Shown here: in pieces, positions 22,666 through 34,344 of the stretch
How positions within the stretch are numbered: the stretch's first letter is position 1
Layout: each line of letters begins with the position of its first letter
NCBI RefSeq assembly: GCF_963855985.1
Contig: NC_087092.1
Location: 5,270,001 to 5,334,000, forward strand
Reading direction: 5' to 3'
Length of the DNA: 64,000 nucleotides
Source of the DNA: Ostrinia nubilalis
Taxonomy: Eukaryota; Arthropoda; Insecta; Lepidoptera; Crambidae
The notes under the pieces: model-generated
Databases searched by the model: none
What the model saw: the letters and a program-made list of their open reading frames with translations, nothing else
Told to the model about the DNA's origin: nothing
Translations under genes and position numbers: made by a program

Positions 22666-24458
22666 AAAAGAAACATAAACATTACGCTGTTGTTGGATGG
22701 ACTCTATGAATAGTATTAATTAACGACAGCGAACATTTAAAACATCTAAAAACGAATACTCCAAAAACTCTATTCGAAAAAAAAAAAACGCGGAATCTAA
22801 CCGACTAAATTCCGATCAAACTAGCTAAGATTTCCCCTTTGAACAGTTTTTTGTTCCTATCTCACGATCCCGCGGGTGCAATGCGTCGCCCCCGCGCCCT
22901 GTCGTGCGTAACGATAAAAAATAATTGCTTCCGTCACGACGCGAATTGCAATGCAAATACGATTGGCTGTTCCGTTATTTTTGTTTTCAAGTTTTGGGAC
23001 AAGGTAAAAGGAAAATTCACGAAAGAATTTCTTTTCAGAAAGTCAAAGTCATTCTGGATACACTCAGGAATTTTTATATAGCAGAAAAAAATCTATTTCA
23101 CAATAAAATTGTCTGGCACCATTGTCAAGGTGTAAAAGGTCATGTTTCTTAACCAACGTGGATGATGTTTCTCGATAGGGACATGTTATATTTACGATGA
23201 TAACATTATCATAACAAAACTATGGGGACATACCAATTCAAAAATATAATGTACGAGTAAAGTATTATATTATCTTTACGATTACAAATCATTACAAAGT
23301 AGAATAAATATTCCTTAATATTATCAGTGTGCTTACCATGAGTTTACGTTAGGTGTGCTCGCTAGCGAGTGCGTAAAAAATGACAATAAATGTAAATGTA
23401 CGAATACAATACGTAAACTCATGCATGGTAAGCACACTGATCATAAAATTGATATTGCATTTAGTCCTTGCAACTAATCTTTACCTCCGTCAATAAGCTA
23501 CAGCAGACTGGGTACATCGAAACCAATTCATCTGGCAACGGGCAAAGCTAACAGAAATATCTCGGCTAGTATCAACTTCTCAAGACGGAGTTGTAATCTG
23601 CGTTCATTGTCGATTTGAGCCAAGCCACAATGGATGCACTGGACTGCAGCCGTTTTATAATGCAGCGGAGTGGACTGGCTATGACTGAATTCTATTCAAA
23701 TTAAATCACTTTTGAGACGAATTCACAATTGAATGCGTTAAGCTGTAGCACTAAGTGATACCTTGTTGTGGTTCCAAAGCAATATACCTATATTGGTAGG
23801 TAACTCAATTTTGGTTTTAAAAATAAGAGCAATGGATTATAAAACAATCTTTCGCGTTATTAGACTTGCGAGTCACAGTTGTCTGACTTGACCATATCAG
23901 ACAGACTACGATATGGTTCAAGTATCAAATATGCGTAAAACAAACCTAGGTCCCACACGGGTCCCATTCAACAAGTCGCGTCATTGTGGGCCCGATCAAT
24001 CATAATCAGGGTCTCTTTCACCTCGACTAATGGTGCACGAAATGGTGGAATTCGTTAAAATCTGTGCGGAGTGCGGAGGTAACCACTCGGAAGCGGCACA
24101 AAGCGGCACAAAGCGGAGCGCTGATCCATCATGTGTCGGTGCGAATTTCTGTGAATGAGTGAAATGGAACGGCTCTGCCATTGCTAGGGTTTGATTTTTT
24201 TCATTGATCATTTATTTTTAAACGCAGTTGGTTAACTGAAAGCTTGATAATGAACTGTGTGGGATTCATTTATCAAAATTGGCTTGAAATAGGTATAAAA
24301 TACGAGTATATACACATTTTATTACCCTATTTTTCGGATCACTTATTCGCATGTTGTGTCTATCAAAACGTTGGATTATTGTATTAATCCGACCTTTGGC
24401 CTTCTACTAAGGAGGTAGGTATATCTTCATGGCATTTTTATATCGATAGCTTGAGTTG
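22666..24458. other. Non-coding stretch
   Basis: Apart from the MITE at 23335-23439 no feature is supported. A less AT-rich block at about 23930-24190 includes the short tandem AAGCGGCACAAAGCGGCACA and a 71-codon minus frame without protein-like features. Confidence 0.4.
23335..23439. mobile_element. 105-bp MITE, CAGTGTGC ends
   Basis: CAGTGTGCTTACCATGAGTT at the left is the reverse complement of the right end, apart from a small insertion (CATGCATGG). The flanking dinucleotide is AT on both sides. The GTGTGCTCGC/GCGAGTGCG pairing continues inside. Size and ends fit a Tc1/mariner-type MITE, which is an inference. Confidence 0.8.
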
Positions 24459-24519
24459 CAGGCGTTGCAGCACAGAATATAGTTGCAGGTTCAAATCCTG
24501 CTGCTAGCTAAAGGAAAGT
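24459..24519 (+). repeat. Degenerate tRNA-like segment
   Basis: TTGCAGGTTCAAATCCTGC is a good T-arm and B-box look-alike: GCAGG, loop TTCAAAT, CCTGC. It is followed by a TGCTAGC that pairs in part with GATAGCT upstream. The total length, about 64 bases, is short for a tRNA, and D- and anticodon-arms do not form well. It is probably a decayed tRNA or SINE head, not a functional gene. Confidence 0.25.
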
Positions 24520-24975
24520 GTGGTGAGCATGAGCTTGTATAAAACTGGATCATATAATTTATAGTATTTTCATAAAATTGCAGGTTTATTTTCTATTCTC
24601 GTGCTATTCTCGGAGCAATTTCAGATACAAATTGTAGAGTAAACTGCAAAATAACCGCTCGGAAACAACACAAAGAACGAGGATCCGTCAAGTGTCAGCG
24701 GTCGTCGAGGGATCTGTTCGGATGCATCGCCTGTTTCCGTCCCATTTGTAACATCAACCGTAGTTTTTCTTTGTGAGGAAATATTTCAAAGTATGAGAGT
24801 AAATAAAGATAGTATTAAGCTCCCGATTTCGTTCACGTTGAATTCAATTTAATTACTTTTAATTTTGTCTCTTTAGATCTTTAATTATTACAACTTTTGA
24901 GCTAGCTATTCTAGTGAATGAACTTGAACAAGTTTTATTGAATTTCGATCAGTAGTACATATATGAATGATTTAT

Positions 24976-25121
24976 AGTAGGGGAGACCGAGGTGAGTTTT
25001 AACAGAGGAAAGTTGTGACATTGACGATTTTTTTAAACTTATTAACTACTAGCGAGCTCGTACCAGTGGGCGTTTTTTGATACACACAATCTTGTTACAA
25101 CTCACCTCGGTTTCCCCTACT
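24976..25121. mobile_element. 146-bp MITE, AGTAGGGGA ends
   Basis: AGTAGGGGAGACCGAGGTGA and its near reverse complement TCACCTCGGTTTCCCCTACT bound an interior that contains GTTTTAACAGAGGAAAG and CTTGTTACAAC. About 22 of 24 terminal positions pair. No clear target duplication, so the superfamily is open. Confidence 0.82.
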
Positions 25122-26250
25122 CATTTTTGAAAACTAATTTGTGATGCAAGATGCTACGTCAAATCAATTTCATAACTATGAAAAAATTATAATATTGTTG
25201 GTATTTTACAAACATTTGCATCCCATATAACCTGCCTTTACTCCGTCCTGTGATCTTGCAAAAATTAAATATTCCCCAAAGAATTTTTAATTTCATCGAC
25301 GCGCATGTGTGCCCGCAAATCAGCCAGCCGCCATGTTCTCTGTTATTTTAATTTTTCCCGCGGAATCTCTTTGAGATCGCAAATGACGCGTGTAATATCA
25401 ACGTTTGCGTTCCGTTTGATGTAAGATAACGGTATTTGTGGTTTATTGTTCCATTTTACTAATGCAGAAAGAACAATATTCTTTGGAATTGCAAATATTT
25501 TTTGCCATTTTGTTTTATGTTGGTACTGTTTTTTATGGTATCTTTGTAATAATTTTAAGTAAGTAAAAATACTGAAATTAACAACATAAATTCTGTAGTT
25601 CAAAATAAACGCATAGAGTAGAGCAGTGTTTGTTTCATATTTCAGAATTTCTAAAAAAAGATTTAGTAAATTTTTGCCATAAAAAGTGCCCACATTCGTT
25701 GTTAATTTATAATAAGTAATTTGAATAAAACGTCAAGTAAATGAATGACACTTATGTATTTAAAATACCACACCATTAAACTTACTAAATACCACTGAAC
25801 AAGCTTCCTTTAAAACATCACTACCCATAAAAGCATTGAATGAACACTGAACGGACTTTTTCCACGGCAAAAAGTTGTCGAGCTGTTACGACCGCGAGTT
25901 AGTCCGTAAGTAGTAAGGACTTACCGTCACCCACAGAATCGAGTTGCGAAGGCTCAGAATAAGTCAGAAACGAACCGCAACAAAGCGACCGCCTGCAAAA
26001 AGTAGTGCTTTTGAAGAAGGTTTTAAGGTGTTTGATGTTCCTGATTCAATGTGAAAAAAGAATAGAAAGAAAGGTTTGTTACAATGGGACATTACAAAAC
26101 GAAGATAACAATATCTTTAAAGAAGAAATAGTGAACCGAGCAGAACGCTTGTAGCGTACCTTTTACAATGGGGCCCTATCCAGCAGTGGGTATAATGGTC
26201 GTATTGCTTTTATTTGTAGGATTCAAATTATAATTGGTAATTTTTTTCCA
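25122..26250. other. Non-coding stretch with one AT-rich open frame
   Basis: A minus-strand frame of 116 codons (25343-25693) is long for such AT-rich DNA, but it matches no family I know and has no promoter or splice context. A less AT-rich patch is present at about 25860-26000. Nothing else is supported. Confidence 0.3.
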
Positions 26251-26251
26251 G

Positions 26252-26413
26252 AGTCACACATCCCTTCACTATGTTGCCAATATGTTGTCCCGAACAACAT
26301 ATTGGCTGGTGCTGAAAAGAAGTGTCGGAAGAAAATTATAAGACTTTTTCCTTTCAAAAGGAGTATACTGATACTCTCCACGCTAGCCAGACTTTGGTGC
26401 AAAGGTTGAGCAG
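26252..26413 (+). ncRNA. Candidate internal exon of a non-coding or UTR transcript
   Basis: A strong acceptor (TAATTTTTTTCCAG ending at 26251) and a strong donor (GAGCAG|GTAAGT at 26413/26414) define 162 bp, an ordinary insect exon size. All three frames contain a stop; the best stays open for about 50 codons and stops two codons before the donor. The exon could therefore belong to a long non-coding RNA or a 5' UTR. A 13-bp hairpin, GCCAATATGTTGT with its complement, lies at 26276-26306. Splice-site pairs this good also arise by chance. Confidence 0.25.
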
Positions 26414-27035
26414 GTAAGTTTGTATTATATTTTAAAGTATAGAGTCATGTTTGGCATATTAAAATAAACTACAAATACGAGTAGGTACACTATAACCAAC
26501 GATCCTCTAAATACAAGGGAGCTGCCAGCAGTCAGCAGAAGTTACTCGCCGCGAATGGGTCTTAATGACCGGGGCCGGACACAATAACGGACGCGCTGTC
26601 CGGACCGCGACTGATTTGCCAGCCTTCCCGTGGGAGGGCACTAACATTTTCTGTGGTACGGTATAAGAAGTTATGGGACTCTGTAGGAAACACGGTAGTA
26701 TTTTTTATTTAGAGGACTTAATTTGGTTGAAAATCTGGTATTATTTTAACCTAGACAAAATATTTAAATGAGTTTTATCAAATTAATTTCATTTGAGATT
26801 ATTGCTAGTTCGGTAAAGATTATACTGATACATATTCGTACTGTCAGACGTACAAAAACACAACAACTATCAACATGCTCTACCAATTGTGTAGAATAGA
26901 GTTTATTTCTGAAGTCTGAATTAATTAAAGTATTTTACATTATTAAGGACACCTTTTTTAATTATAACAGTATTTTTTTTTCTTGACATAATCTTTGAAC
27001 ATGTTTAACAAAGCTATGTTTAATAACCACCTTAT
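26414..27035. other. Non-coding stretch
   Basis: A GC-richer patch at about 26515-26640 (GACCGGGGCCGGACACAATA) may be regulatory. The rest is AT-rich and without recognised features. Confidence 0.35.
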
Positions 27036-27560
27036 TCCTAGGGGTCACTAAATCAATGGTCACGTGTATGCTAATCTCCACCTTTGACGATTCATCTGCC
27101 GATACGCCGACTCACGCATCGGGGATCGGGGATCAGGGATCATTAGCCCACCTGCCAGGGCATCCGATTAGCAACCCTTGCACTACAATTATGACTACGG
27201 CAAATCGGCAAGATAACGCACCTATTTACTTTGATTCTCGTCGTTAAAAGTTTCGGGCTGACGAGGGCCGTCGTTAGGGCACTAATGGCAACCATTTGTC
27301 TTGTCCAGCCTCTAGTTGTGGCCCACTAATGAAATTATTGCCGCAACTATACTAAAGGTTATAAATACGCCCGAAGGCCCGGACGCCACCTTGTTTCCCC
27401 TAATGGACCGGTCAAACTGTAAACTGTGTTATCAATGAAATTACAATTAGGATAAAAATGGCAAGGGTCGCCTTTGTTTATCGTGCGATATGAAATTGGA
27501 CGGTGGCCGTTACAATTTAATTTAGTGCTTGTTCCGGGCCTTTTTGGAACTATATGCATT
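27036..27560. promoter_or_regulatory. Candidate regulatory block with CTAATGG / ATTA motifs
   Basis: Complex, moderately GC-rich sequence with repeated CACTAATGG, CTAATGAAATTATTG, CCTAATGGACCGG and GAAATTACAATTAGG strings. The segment 27391-27451 shares the order and wording of blocks with the duplicated segments at 33508 and 34081. Frames of 63-66 codons in it look accidental. The pattern resembles conserved non-coding DNA; comparison with relatives would decide. Confidence 0.35.
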
Positions 27561-27679
27561 TAGTTAATGCGGTTATGACAAGATTATAAATTTATTTATA
27601 ATGTAAAAGGTTTTCCTAAAGACATTTTCCTCATTGCACTAAATTGTTTACCTACATTAATTGATAGATGACACCGTGT

Positions 27680-27742
27680 CCGGTCGTCTTGAAAATCCTT
27701 GGGGGAGGCATTTGTTCAGCAGTGGATGGCATTTGGTTGAAA
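27680..27742 (+). mobile_element. LINE 3' tail fragment (RTE-like)
   Basis: CCTTGGGGGAGGCATTTGTT followed by CAGCAGTGGATGGCATTTGG is clearly the same sequence as the end of the LINE fragment at 28545-28595 with several substitutions. It is an older, shorter, 5'-truncated copy. No target duplication is recognised. Confidence 0.75.
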
Positions 27743-28382
27743 CGAACGAATTTACACTATTATAAATAGTATAGTGTAAAAAGTTTGTACATTTATTCTT
27801 CTTTTTACCTGAATGCGTTAGAAGGAGGATTATATTTTTAATTCTAGTAACTTGGATTAAGGGGTGACTGCGCTCTACGTGTCTCGTAAATTACAAAGTG
27901 ATACAATCCGTAAGAAAACCTATTGATTCGAGTTATTTTTGGGTGAAAATTCATCAGCCAAGTCACGGCATCCCAAATGACAGTTGCGGATGAGTTTGGC
28001 GGGAAAACTCCGGCACAATATCGCCCTCTCGCGGCATGTGCGGCAATCACAACTTGGGCGATTTTCTGCTTTGCGTCAGCTGGACTGTCCGGTATGTTAT
28101 TGTTTTCTGTCTTGGAAGATGTTTTAGGACTGTCTGAGAATAAATAATGACAGACGACAGTCGCATATTTATAGTTGGAGAGCAATATAGGCACTTAATG
28201 TGAGAGAATACGAAAATCTGTAGACCATTGGTTGGTTATTTCCCGCATTGTGCCCCCAAAAACTACAGCACGATCACCTTTCATTCATAAAATTAGGTCT
28301 CTGGATCAAACATAACTTAATCAAATACATCAAGCACCTATATAATATAAGTACGAAACCTTAAAAAAATATGTAGGTAAGT
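27743..28382. other. Non-coding stretch with one 116-codon frame
   Basis: A minus-strand frame (27844-28194) runs across a block of mixed composition. The product has no recognised domain, and the region could equally be conserved non-coding sequence. No other feature. Confidence 0.3.
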
Positions 28383-28393
28383 ATACCTTTCTG

Positions 28394-28595
28394 CAGGAGA
28401 ACCAAAGTAACCGACATAGCTCGCAGAATTGCTAAAATCAAGTGGCAGTGGGCGGGGTACATAGCTCGTAGAGACGATGGCCGTTGGGGCAGAAAAGTTC
28501 TGGAAGAGCCTGGATGCGGGCAGCGCAGGACCGTTCATTGTGGAAAACCTTGGGGGAGGCCTTTGTCCAGCAGTGGACGTCATTTGGCTGAGACG
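28394..28595 (+). mobile_element. 5'-truncated RTE-like LINE with 11-bp target duplication
   Basis: The perfect 11-mer ATACCTTTCTG lies at 28383-28393 and 28596-28606. Between them, a plus-strand frame reads as the C-terminal part of a LINE endonuclease/reverse-transcriptase polyprotein (residues include KVTDIARRIAKIKWQWAGYI, then RWGRKVLE), after which the frame is degraded. The 3' end, CAGCAGTGGACGTCATTTGG, is shared with copies at 27680, 41583 and 58860. Assignment to the RTE clade is from memory of such C-termini. Only about 200 bp of the parent element is present. Confidence 0.9.
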
Positions 28596-28606
28596 ATACC
28601 TTTCTG

Positions 28607-30665
28607 AAGCGATCGTAATATTTCATTTCATAGAGGTGGTAATCCAACATTGTATTCATTTAGTAACAAATTTATAGCATGCCTATTTCATCCATAACAA
28701 GGAAGCTTTTGGCCTGCATCTCTCCAGATGGAAAATAATGATCAGGCCAAAGGTGGAAGCGAACTTCAATCGGAAACCGGACAGAGAAACTGGCTATTTT
28801 CCAGAACTGCCAGAATATAGCAATGCTGTTATAATTGTTTTTAATGAAAATTAGAATTTTCTTCATAAGTTCTTCAGATTGTATTCCCTCACTCTCCCGT
28901 CTGTGAACGCATTATGATACTAAGCTGTCCATCAACGCGACTTATTAGCTACGTACTTAACATCCGACATTCCGGCAATATGCTCTCATAATTCGTACAA
29001 GTCTTTCCCCTGCATAGCGGGACAAGTTATTAGTACGAATAAGGCTTATCGGAGCGCACAGCAACGTGTGTAATCCGGGGGGTAATTGCCAACTGTGAAG
29101 GAAACCAGTCGCTATTGCACAATATTTTTTTTATTTGAGCTTTGTGGCATCACAGTTTAAAAATACTCGTAATAGTGTACCTACTTTACAAAGTGAAAAT
29201 TACTTATTGCCTTATGCTACGAGCTTTTTCAGGTCTCAGATTTTCAAGTAATTTCCAAGAATGGAAAGTAGGACTCATTACTCAAGATAATTTCGACTAG
29301 CAACATCACAAGCCCTCATTGAAAAACATTTGCAACGCAAGGTTTAAATTCAGGACAAGCAAAAAGAATAAGTCTTTAACCTCCTCCTTTTTTGAAGTCG
29401 GTTAAAAATGATGTCTATCTGGGATAATTTTATTATTTTTTGTATTTTTTCTGTAAAAATAACGGGTTTCTTCTTATAAACGAATTTGTTTTATTACCGA
29501 ATCACATTACACTTTTAGTTTAGAAGTCAAAAGGGAAAATATTATTTACATAGCCAACCATGTTTTGAAGGCGATTTCATAGCAACCGGTCGCTATGTTT
29601 CCTTAATACCGTCCACAGCTCGCGGGGCTGTCTCGTCCGATTCCTCTCATCACGCTCATTACCTTCCCGGCTCGTGTCGCGGGGGTCTAATAATGTACTT
29701 AACTACCTTAACGCATCTATGCTGATTAGTATACTTATTTTGTAGCAAACGATATTAGGCAATATTCACTTCTACGGCTTTATTTTCGTAGCATTTAAGT
29801 TTAAGAAACTATTGAAATATGGTTACGACAAACTTACTTGTGGAAATGTTGATGTTGTTTAGGTACATACCTGGAAAAGAAAAAGGAAAATTAGTACTCA
29901 AGGTCGTGACTAGTTAGTACTCATATGAAAGGAATAATGAAAGTTATTGCCAGTTTTGTACGAGGAATAAAAGTTTGTCATGTCACGTCTACTACAATAA
30001 ACAGCGGCAAAATAAGTAACCTTTCATATTCAGTACATTCTTGATATACCTACCTAAGTAAATTGTTGTCTTATAATAATGTGGTATCAAATAACCATTT
30101 CTACTTCTTTTCTCCTTCAGCTCAATAGCTATAGTTACCAAACAATGTTGTTATTTCTCACCTGAAATGTAAATGAATGAACAACAATACATACGAGTAT
30201 AAACAGATGCTAGTACAGCTTAGACACCTCAGGAAAATTCATCTCGTATCTCGCAAATATTTCATTTCGCTGATATTGCTAAGTACAAACCATAACGTAT
30301 TAAGTTAATGAGAGACAACACGCGTCAGCCGCAGCACTCAAGCGCAGGGGATTATTACAAACCAGGAACACCCTTCTTTCCATAGCCACAAGGTCCACAA
30401 TCCTTTGTTAATGTATTAGAGTAAGTGGAGTTGACCGAACGTCACTTCATACGAGGCGTCTACGGAATACGAATTTATTGTTTCATTAACGCGGGATTAG
30501 ATGACATGTGTCCGAAATTCGGCAGATAAACCAGCGATTTATTTTATTTGTGCCACTCGCTATATTGAAGCTTGACACTTCTCTGCTATTTTCAGAAGCA
30601 ATTCCAAAACGGAAATGTACGTTAGCCTTGATAAGGAAACCTCTAATGAGTAATTTTAACTCGAT
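28607..30665. other. Non-coding stretch
   Basis: No gene supported. Less AT-rich patches lie at about 28880-29110, 29580-29690 and 30300-30560. A minus frame of 67 codons near 30486-30689 overlaps the next MITE and is not credible. Confidence 0.4.
29377..29408 (+). mobile_element. Terminal remnant of the CCGACTTC element family
   Basis: AACCTCCTCCTTTTTTGAAG followed by TCGGTTAAAAA is identical to the 3' end of the elements at 22074 and 22665 up to the last few bases. The sequence upstream does not match their bodies, so only the end survives. Confidence 0.7.
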
Positions 30666-30667
30666 CT

Positions 30668-30807
30668 GAGGTGGAATTGTGTAAAGCAATCGTTATTATA
30701 TGACAGTTCATAACGTACGATTATTCTGTCAAACGCTTTGCTTAACTGACTTTATCGTACGTTATGAACTGTCAAATGATTACGATTGCTTTACACAATT
30801 CCACCTC
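30668..30807. mobile_element. 140-bp MITE, GAGGTGGAATTG ends
   Basis: The left arm, GAGGTGGAATTGTGTAAAGC through CATAACGTACGA, pairs with the right arm with only a few mismatches over more than 50 bp, around a spacer of about 25 bp. Nearly the whole element is inverted repeat, so it can form one long hairpin. Superfamily open. Confidence 0.88.
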
Positions 30808-33355
30808 TGAATCTATCAAATTTCATTTCACTGTATTACTAATTTTAGATTTAAAGGACTAGGTCCTAGAATTCTCTGACCGATGCAAAAGTACTAACAA
30901 AAATATTTAATTCATTCAGGACTAGAAAGTGCTTGGAATTCAAACTTCGGTGCCTTCAAATATTCTGAAAATCTCAAAGATCCCAGAATATAAAATTACT
31001 TTTACTGAAAATGAAAAGGGCGACACGTAGATACTAATAGCAAATCAAAATATTGTATTTTGAGTCTCATTTATACCACTTAAATCATAATTATTACACC
31101 GTGGGAACAATCAGTTGCGAACAAATAAAGCTTCCAAATAAAACTCAACGTACGTTTAAGTTCAAACAATAACATTTTTACAAAGCCTAGTAGGCGTGCA
31201 TAATTCATTATCGCCGAACACACCCTACGGGGGAGTGGGGAAGCGTGGAACACACGGCCCGCTACTTTTTATTAATTTACGAAATAAAGTTATAATCTTG
31301 TTAGCGACCCGCCGTTGTGACGATGTTACCTGGACACCTGTAATAGGATCAACTTATTAAACACTAAGTACCGGAACATCAAAGCAGACTCGAAAAGAAT
31401 GGCTCTTTGTTAAGAGGATTTTATTTTTGTATTCTTCCAAATTAATTCCAAAAATGCCAGGAATATTGTTTGTTGTTATGGATTCGAGAAACAGGAACGT
31501 AATAAGGGTCCGAAGGCAATAAACATGATAACATCGTTTCGCTATAACGGTTATGGGTAAAATATTTGAGATCCATTTACTAAAGATATTAGCCGTTAAA
31601 GAGGTGCTTGAAAGGCAACGGCAGCCCTTACCTTCGGACCCTTTGGGCTTTCTCAAGGAGCCGTAGGAAGGTGTTGTGCCCCTAAATGCGATCTAATTAC
31701 GAAATAGTTTCAGTCGTTGATTTATAGATTAAGTTTAGGTCGGGGCCGTGCACGCGGCGTTGGTACACCGCTGACATATTAAAATCCTCTCTCGTGTGTC
31801 CCTAATCGATAGTGTTGCGTGGATTATACTTGTGACTAGTTACGTTATTGATTTATGGTCTTCTAACTTCATATGACATCTTTTAATTTATATAAAAAAA
31901 TAGGTCAGACTGTATTTTAACAATCCATGTTTAAAATAAAGTAGTTACTAGGTATTTATGTTCCTAGAAATATTGGGTAGTTTTTTGTTGTGCGCCTATC
32001 TTTTTGAAACTTTTTCTTTCATTCTTCTGAAGGAACATACCTACCTACCTAAATGTAAATATCAGTGTTTTCCATGAAGGACATAATTTTTATTGTTGTT
32101 TATGGAAGCTAACATAGTGTTGGTCAGTAAACTTAGAATCTACGGACTATAGTGTATTAATTGAGGACTTAAATAATCACTTTGTTTACTACAGCTAAGG
32201 TACAAATCTCAAATTGAATACATAATTCAGGAGTAAGTCCATATAAGGGGTATCGGAGGTGCTAGAGGAAAGTCGGGACAATCTCAAAGGCATTATCGGA
32301 TTCCGCGGGCGCCGGCCCACAATGGATGTTTTTGGCTGGTAGGTTTAGGGGGCGTACACACTGAATGATGTAATCAATGGTCTAGTTGGTAGCTTAGAAT
32401 GTATGATCTGTCTTCTAAAAATATTTTTACAAGTGCTTTGGAAAAAATGGTTTCAAAAGAGATATGATTGTTCAATAGAAAATTTGGCTGTGATCAACAC
32501 ACAACGTGAATTTCAGACGCTCATTCTGTATGATGACATGTTTTGTTTTTTTTACCATTCATTCCAAGTTCGTTTTTATGATACGCTTTTGACTTAATAA
32601 ATTATCATTTCATTCCAAGAATAAGCTGGTGATCAAGTTGTCTTTAGGCCACTCTTATGTGGACGCTCCCTAGCATCGGGCACGAGTGCTTTGTACCAAA
32701 TCACTTCGGCTAGATTTATTACCCAGTGTCCCCATTGCCCCACTCTCCCCGCATAAATCGTGAAAGTGTTGCCATATTTACCGGTGACGTGTTACTAATC
32801 GGCCGCCTTCTGTGACGAGTAGTAATAATAATCCCGGTCCGATGACGAATTTGAATAATTTATATTTGAAATTTATGGAGGCGAGGGCAAGCTTGGCGCA
32901 CATGCTCGCCAAGTTTGGGCTCCAACATTACTTAGCGGTTGTAAGAGTAAGTTAATGACTTTTTTAATACCTCCAATGTAACATGCTGGATTTATGGCCG
33001 CTCATTCAATCCTGCTTGTATCTCCAAGGATTTTTGGACATTTAAAATTATGTGGAAAATAATGGGACATTAATAGATTGATTTTGGAAGAGGCAGTTTC
33101 GTACCTTTAACAGTCACACTTAATACACAAGTTATGTAAAATGGTCTTAAACCATCGGATTTACAATCACTAAAGCTAAGCTTCTCAAAATTGCTGTTTT
33201 TTTTTTTTAATTTGGGCATATTGAATTTCAGAGAGAGCGCGGCGCTATCGATCACAAAATTACTAGGTACTTACGTCCGTTCCAATTTTTAGGTCACCTA
33301 TATTTCAACACAGTATTTTTTTTTTTCAAAAACCGTGTTATCAATTCCCAACTTT
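30808..33355. other. Non-coding stretch with candidate regulatory patches
   Basis: No gene supported. Less AT-rich blocks lie at about 31190-31340, 31590-31810, 32230-32360 and 32640-32960. The last contains ACTAATCGGCCGCC and CCGGTCCGATGACG beside AT-rich homeodomain-like cores. A 99-codon minus frame (31357-31656) has no recognised domain. Confidence 0.35.
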
Positions 33356-33359
33356 AACC

Positions 33360-33640
33360 CATCCGTCATTTACACCTTTTCATTAAACCCTCAAACACGA
33401 CCGGTGACTGGTATTCCTCTCCGTCGCTAATCAATCGACCGGGTGTCGGTCCAACTGACCGATACCTAATTACTTGGTTTCGTGACCGATGACAGGTCAC
33501 CATCCAAATGTTGTTAGCCTGTTTTCCTAATGGATCGAACCGACTGAAGTGAATTTGTAATGAGGTAACGATCTTGGGAGGGTTGACTTGAGAAAGATAC
33601 GAGCGAGTGAATAGTAGATGTAATTTATTTGACATATCAA
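33360..33640. promoter_or_regulatory. Duplicated conserved-looking block, copy A
   Basis: Complex sequence with ATGTTGTTAG (33508), CTGTT..CTAATGG, AGTGAATTTGTAATGAGG and ATGTAATTTATT (33618), in that order. The same four blocks recur in order at 34081-34188 with different spacing. TAAT/ATTA cores are frequent. An 89-codon minus frame spans the block; because spacing between shared blocks varies, the conserved unit is unlikely to be that frame. Two diverged copies of an enhancer or of an old mobile element are the leading explanations. Confidence 0.4.
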
Positions 33641-33999
33641 GAACATGTTGGCACCTGAACTCAACTATGTTAAGGAATTTTAGAATTATTAATTTGCAAA
33701 ATTATTTGAAAGTAAATCATGAGGCCACCAAACGGCAGGTGAGATAGCGGTCAATCAAATACAGTCTATAGGTACAGATGATAAAAAATAAACAGCATTC
33801 AGAAGTACACAACACCACCTAAAATAAACTAATAAATTATTATTTATTTACCATGAAAAATACTCGTAGGTAGTATTAATTCAAGCCACAAAAAACCACT
33901 TTCTAAGTGGCCAGCATTTTTTAACATGAGACCACATTTTTAAAATCCTAGATTTCCAAATATCTGGTTGTGAAGAATTTACCAAAACAATTTCTCAAC

Positions 34000-34210
34000 T
34001 TAGGCCGATTATGAAAGATTTTTTTTTATTTATTCCGGTCGTAACGGCCATGATTATAATTTATTTATACCACTATCGAAATGTTGTTAGATATCATGCT
34101 GTTCCGCTAATGGGGGGATTAAGTAGTGAACAACCAAAGTGAATTCGTAATAAGGAGGCCGTCTTGTCTCGGGGATGTAATTTATTCGATAGGGTTAGTG
34201 GAACTATGAA
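34000..34210. promoter_or_regulatory. Duplicated conserved-looking block, copy B
   Basis: ATGTTGTTAG (34081), CTGTTCCGCTAATGG, AGTGAATTCGTAATAAGG and ATGTAATTTATTCG (34175) repeat the block order of copy A about 570 bp upstream. The sequence between blocks is not alignable by eye, the usual picture of constrained short motifs in a duplicated regulatory element. Function is inferred. Confidence 0.4.
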
Positions 34211-34344
34211 GTTAATGTTTCGATAAATAATTTACCATCGCTTTATATCCTACCAACTAATGATAAAAAGGGTTTGCTTTGTTTTTTTTTTGAGTTGGCA
34301 GTTATTATTCATTTACGGGTGATGTTAGTCAATAATTAATAGAA

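Noticed and set aside
28477..28677. 66-codon plus frame over the LINE fragment
   Set aside because: It is in a different frame from the LINE polyprotein remnant, which is the real coding relic there, and it runs past the target duplication.
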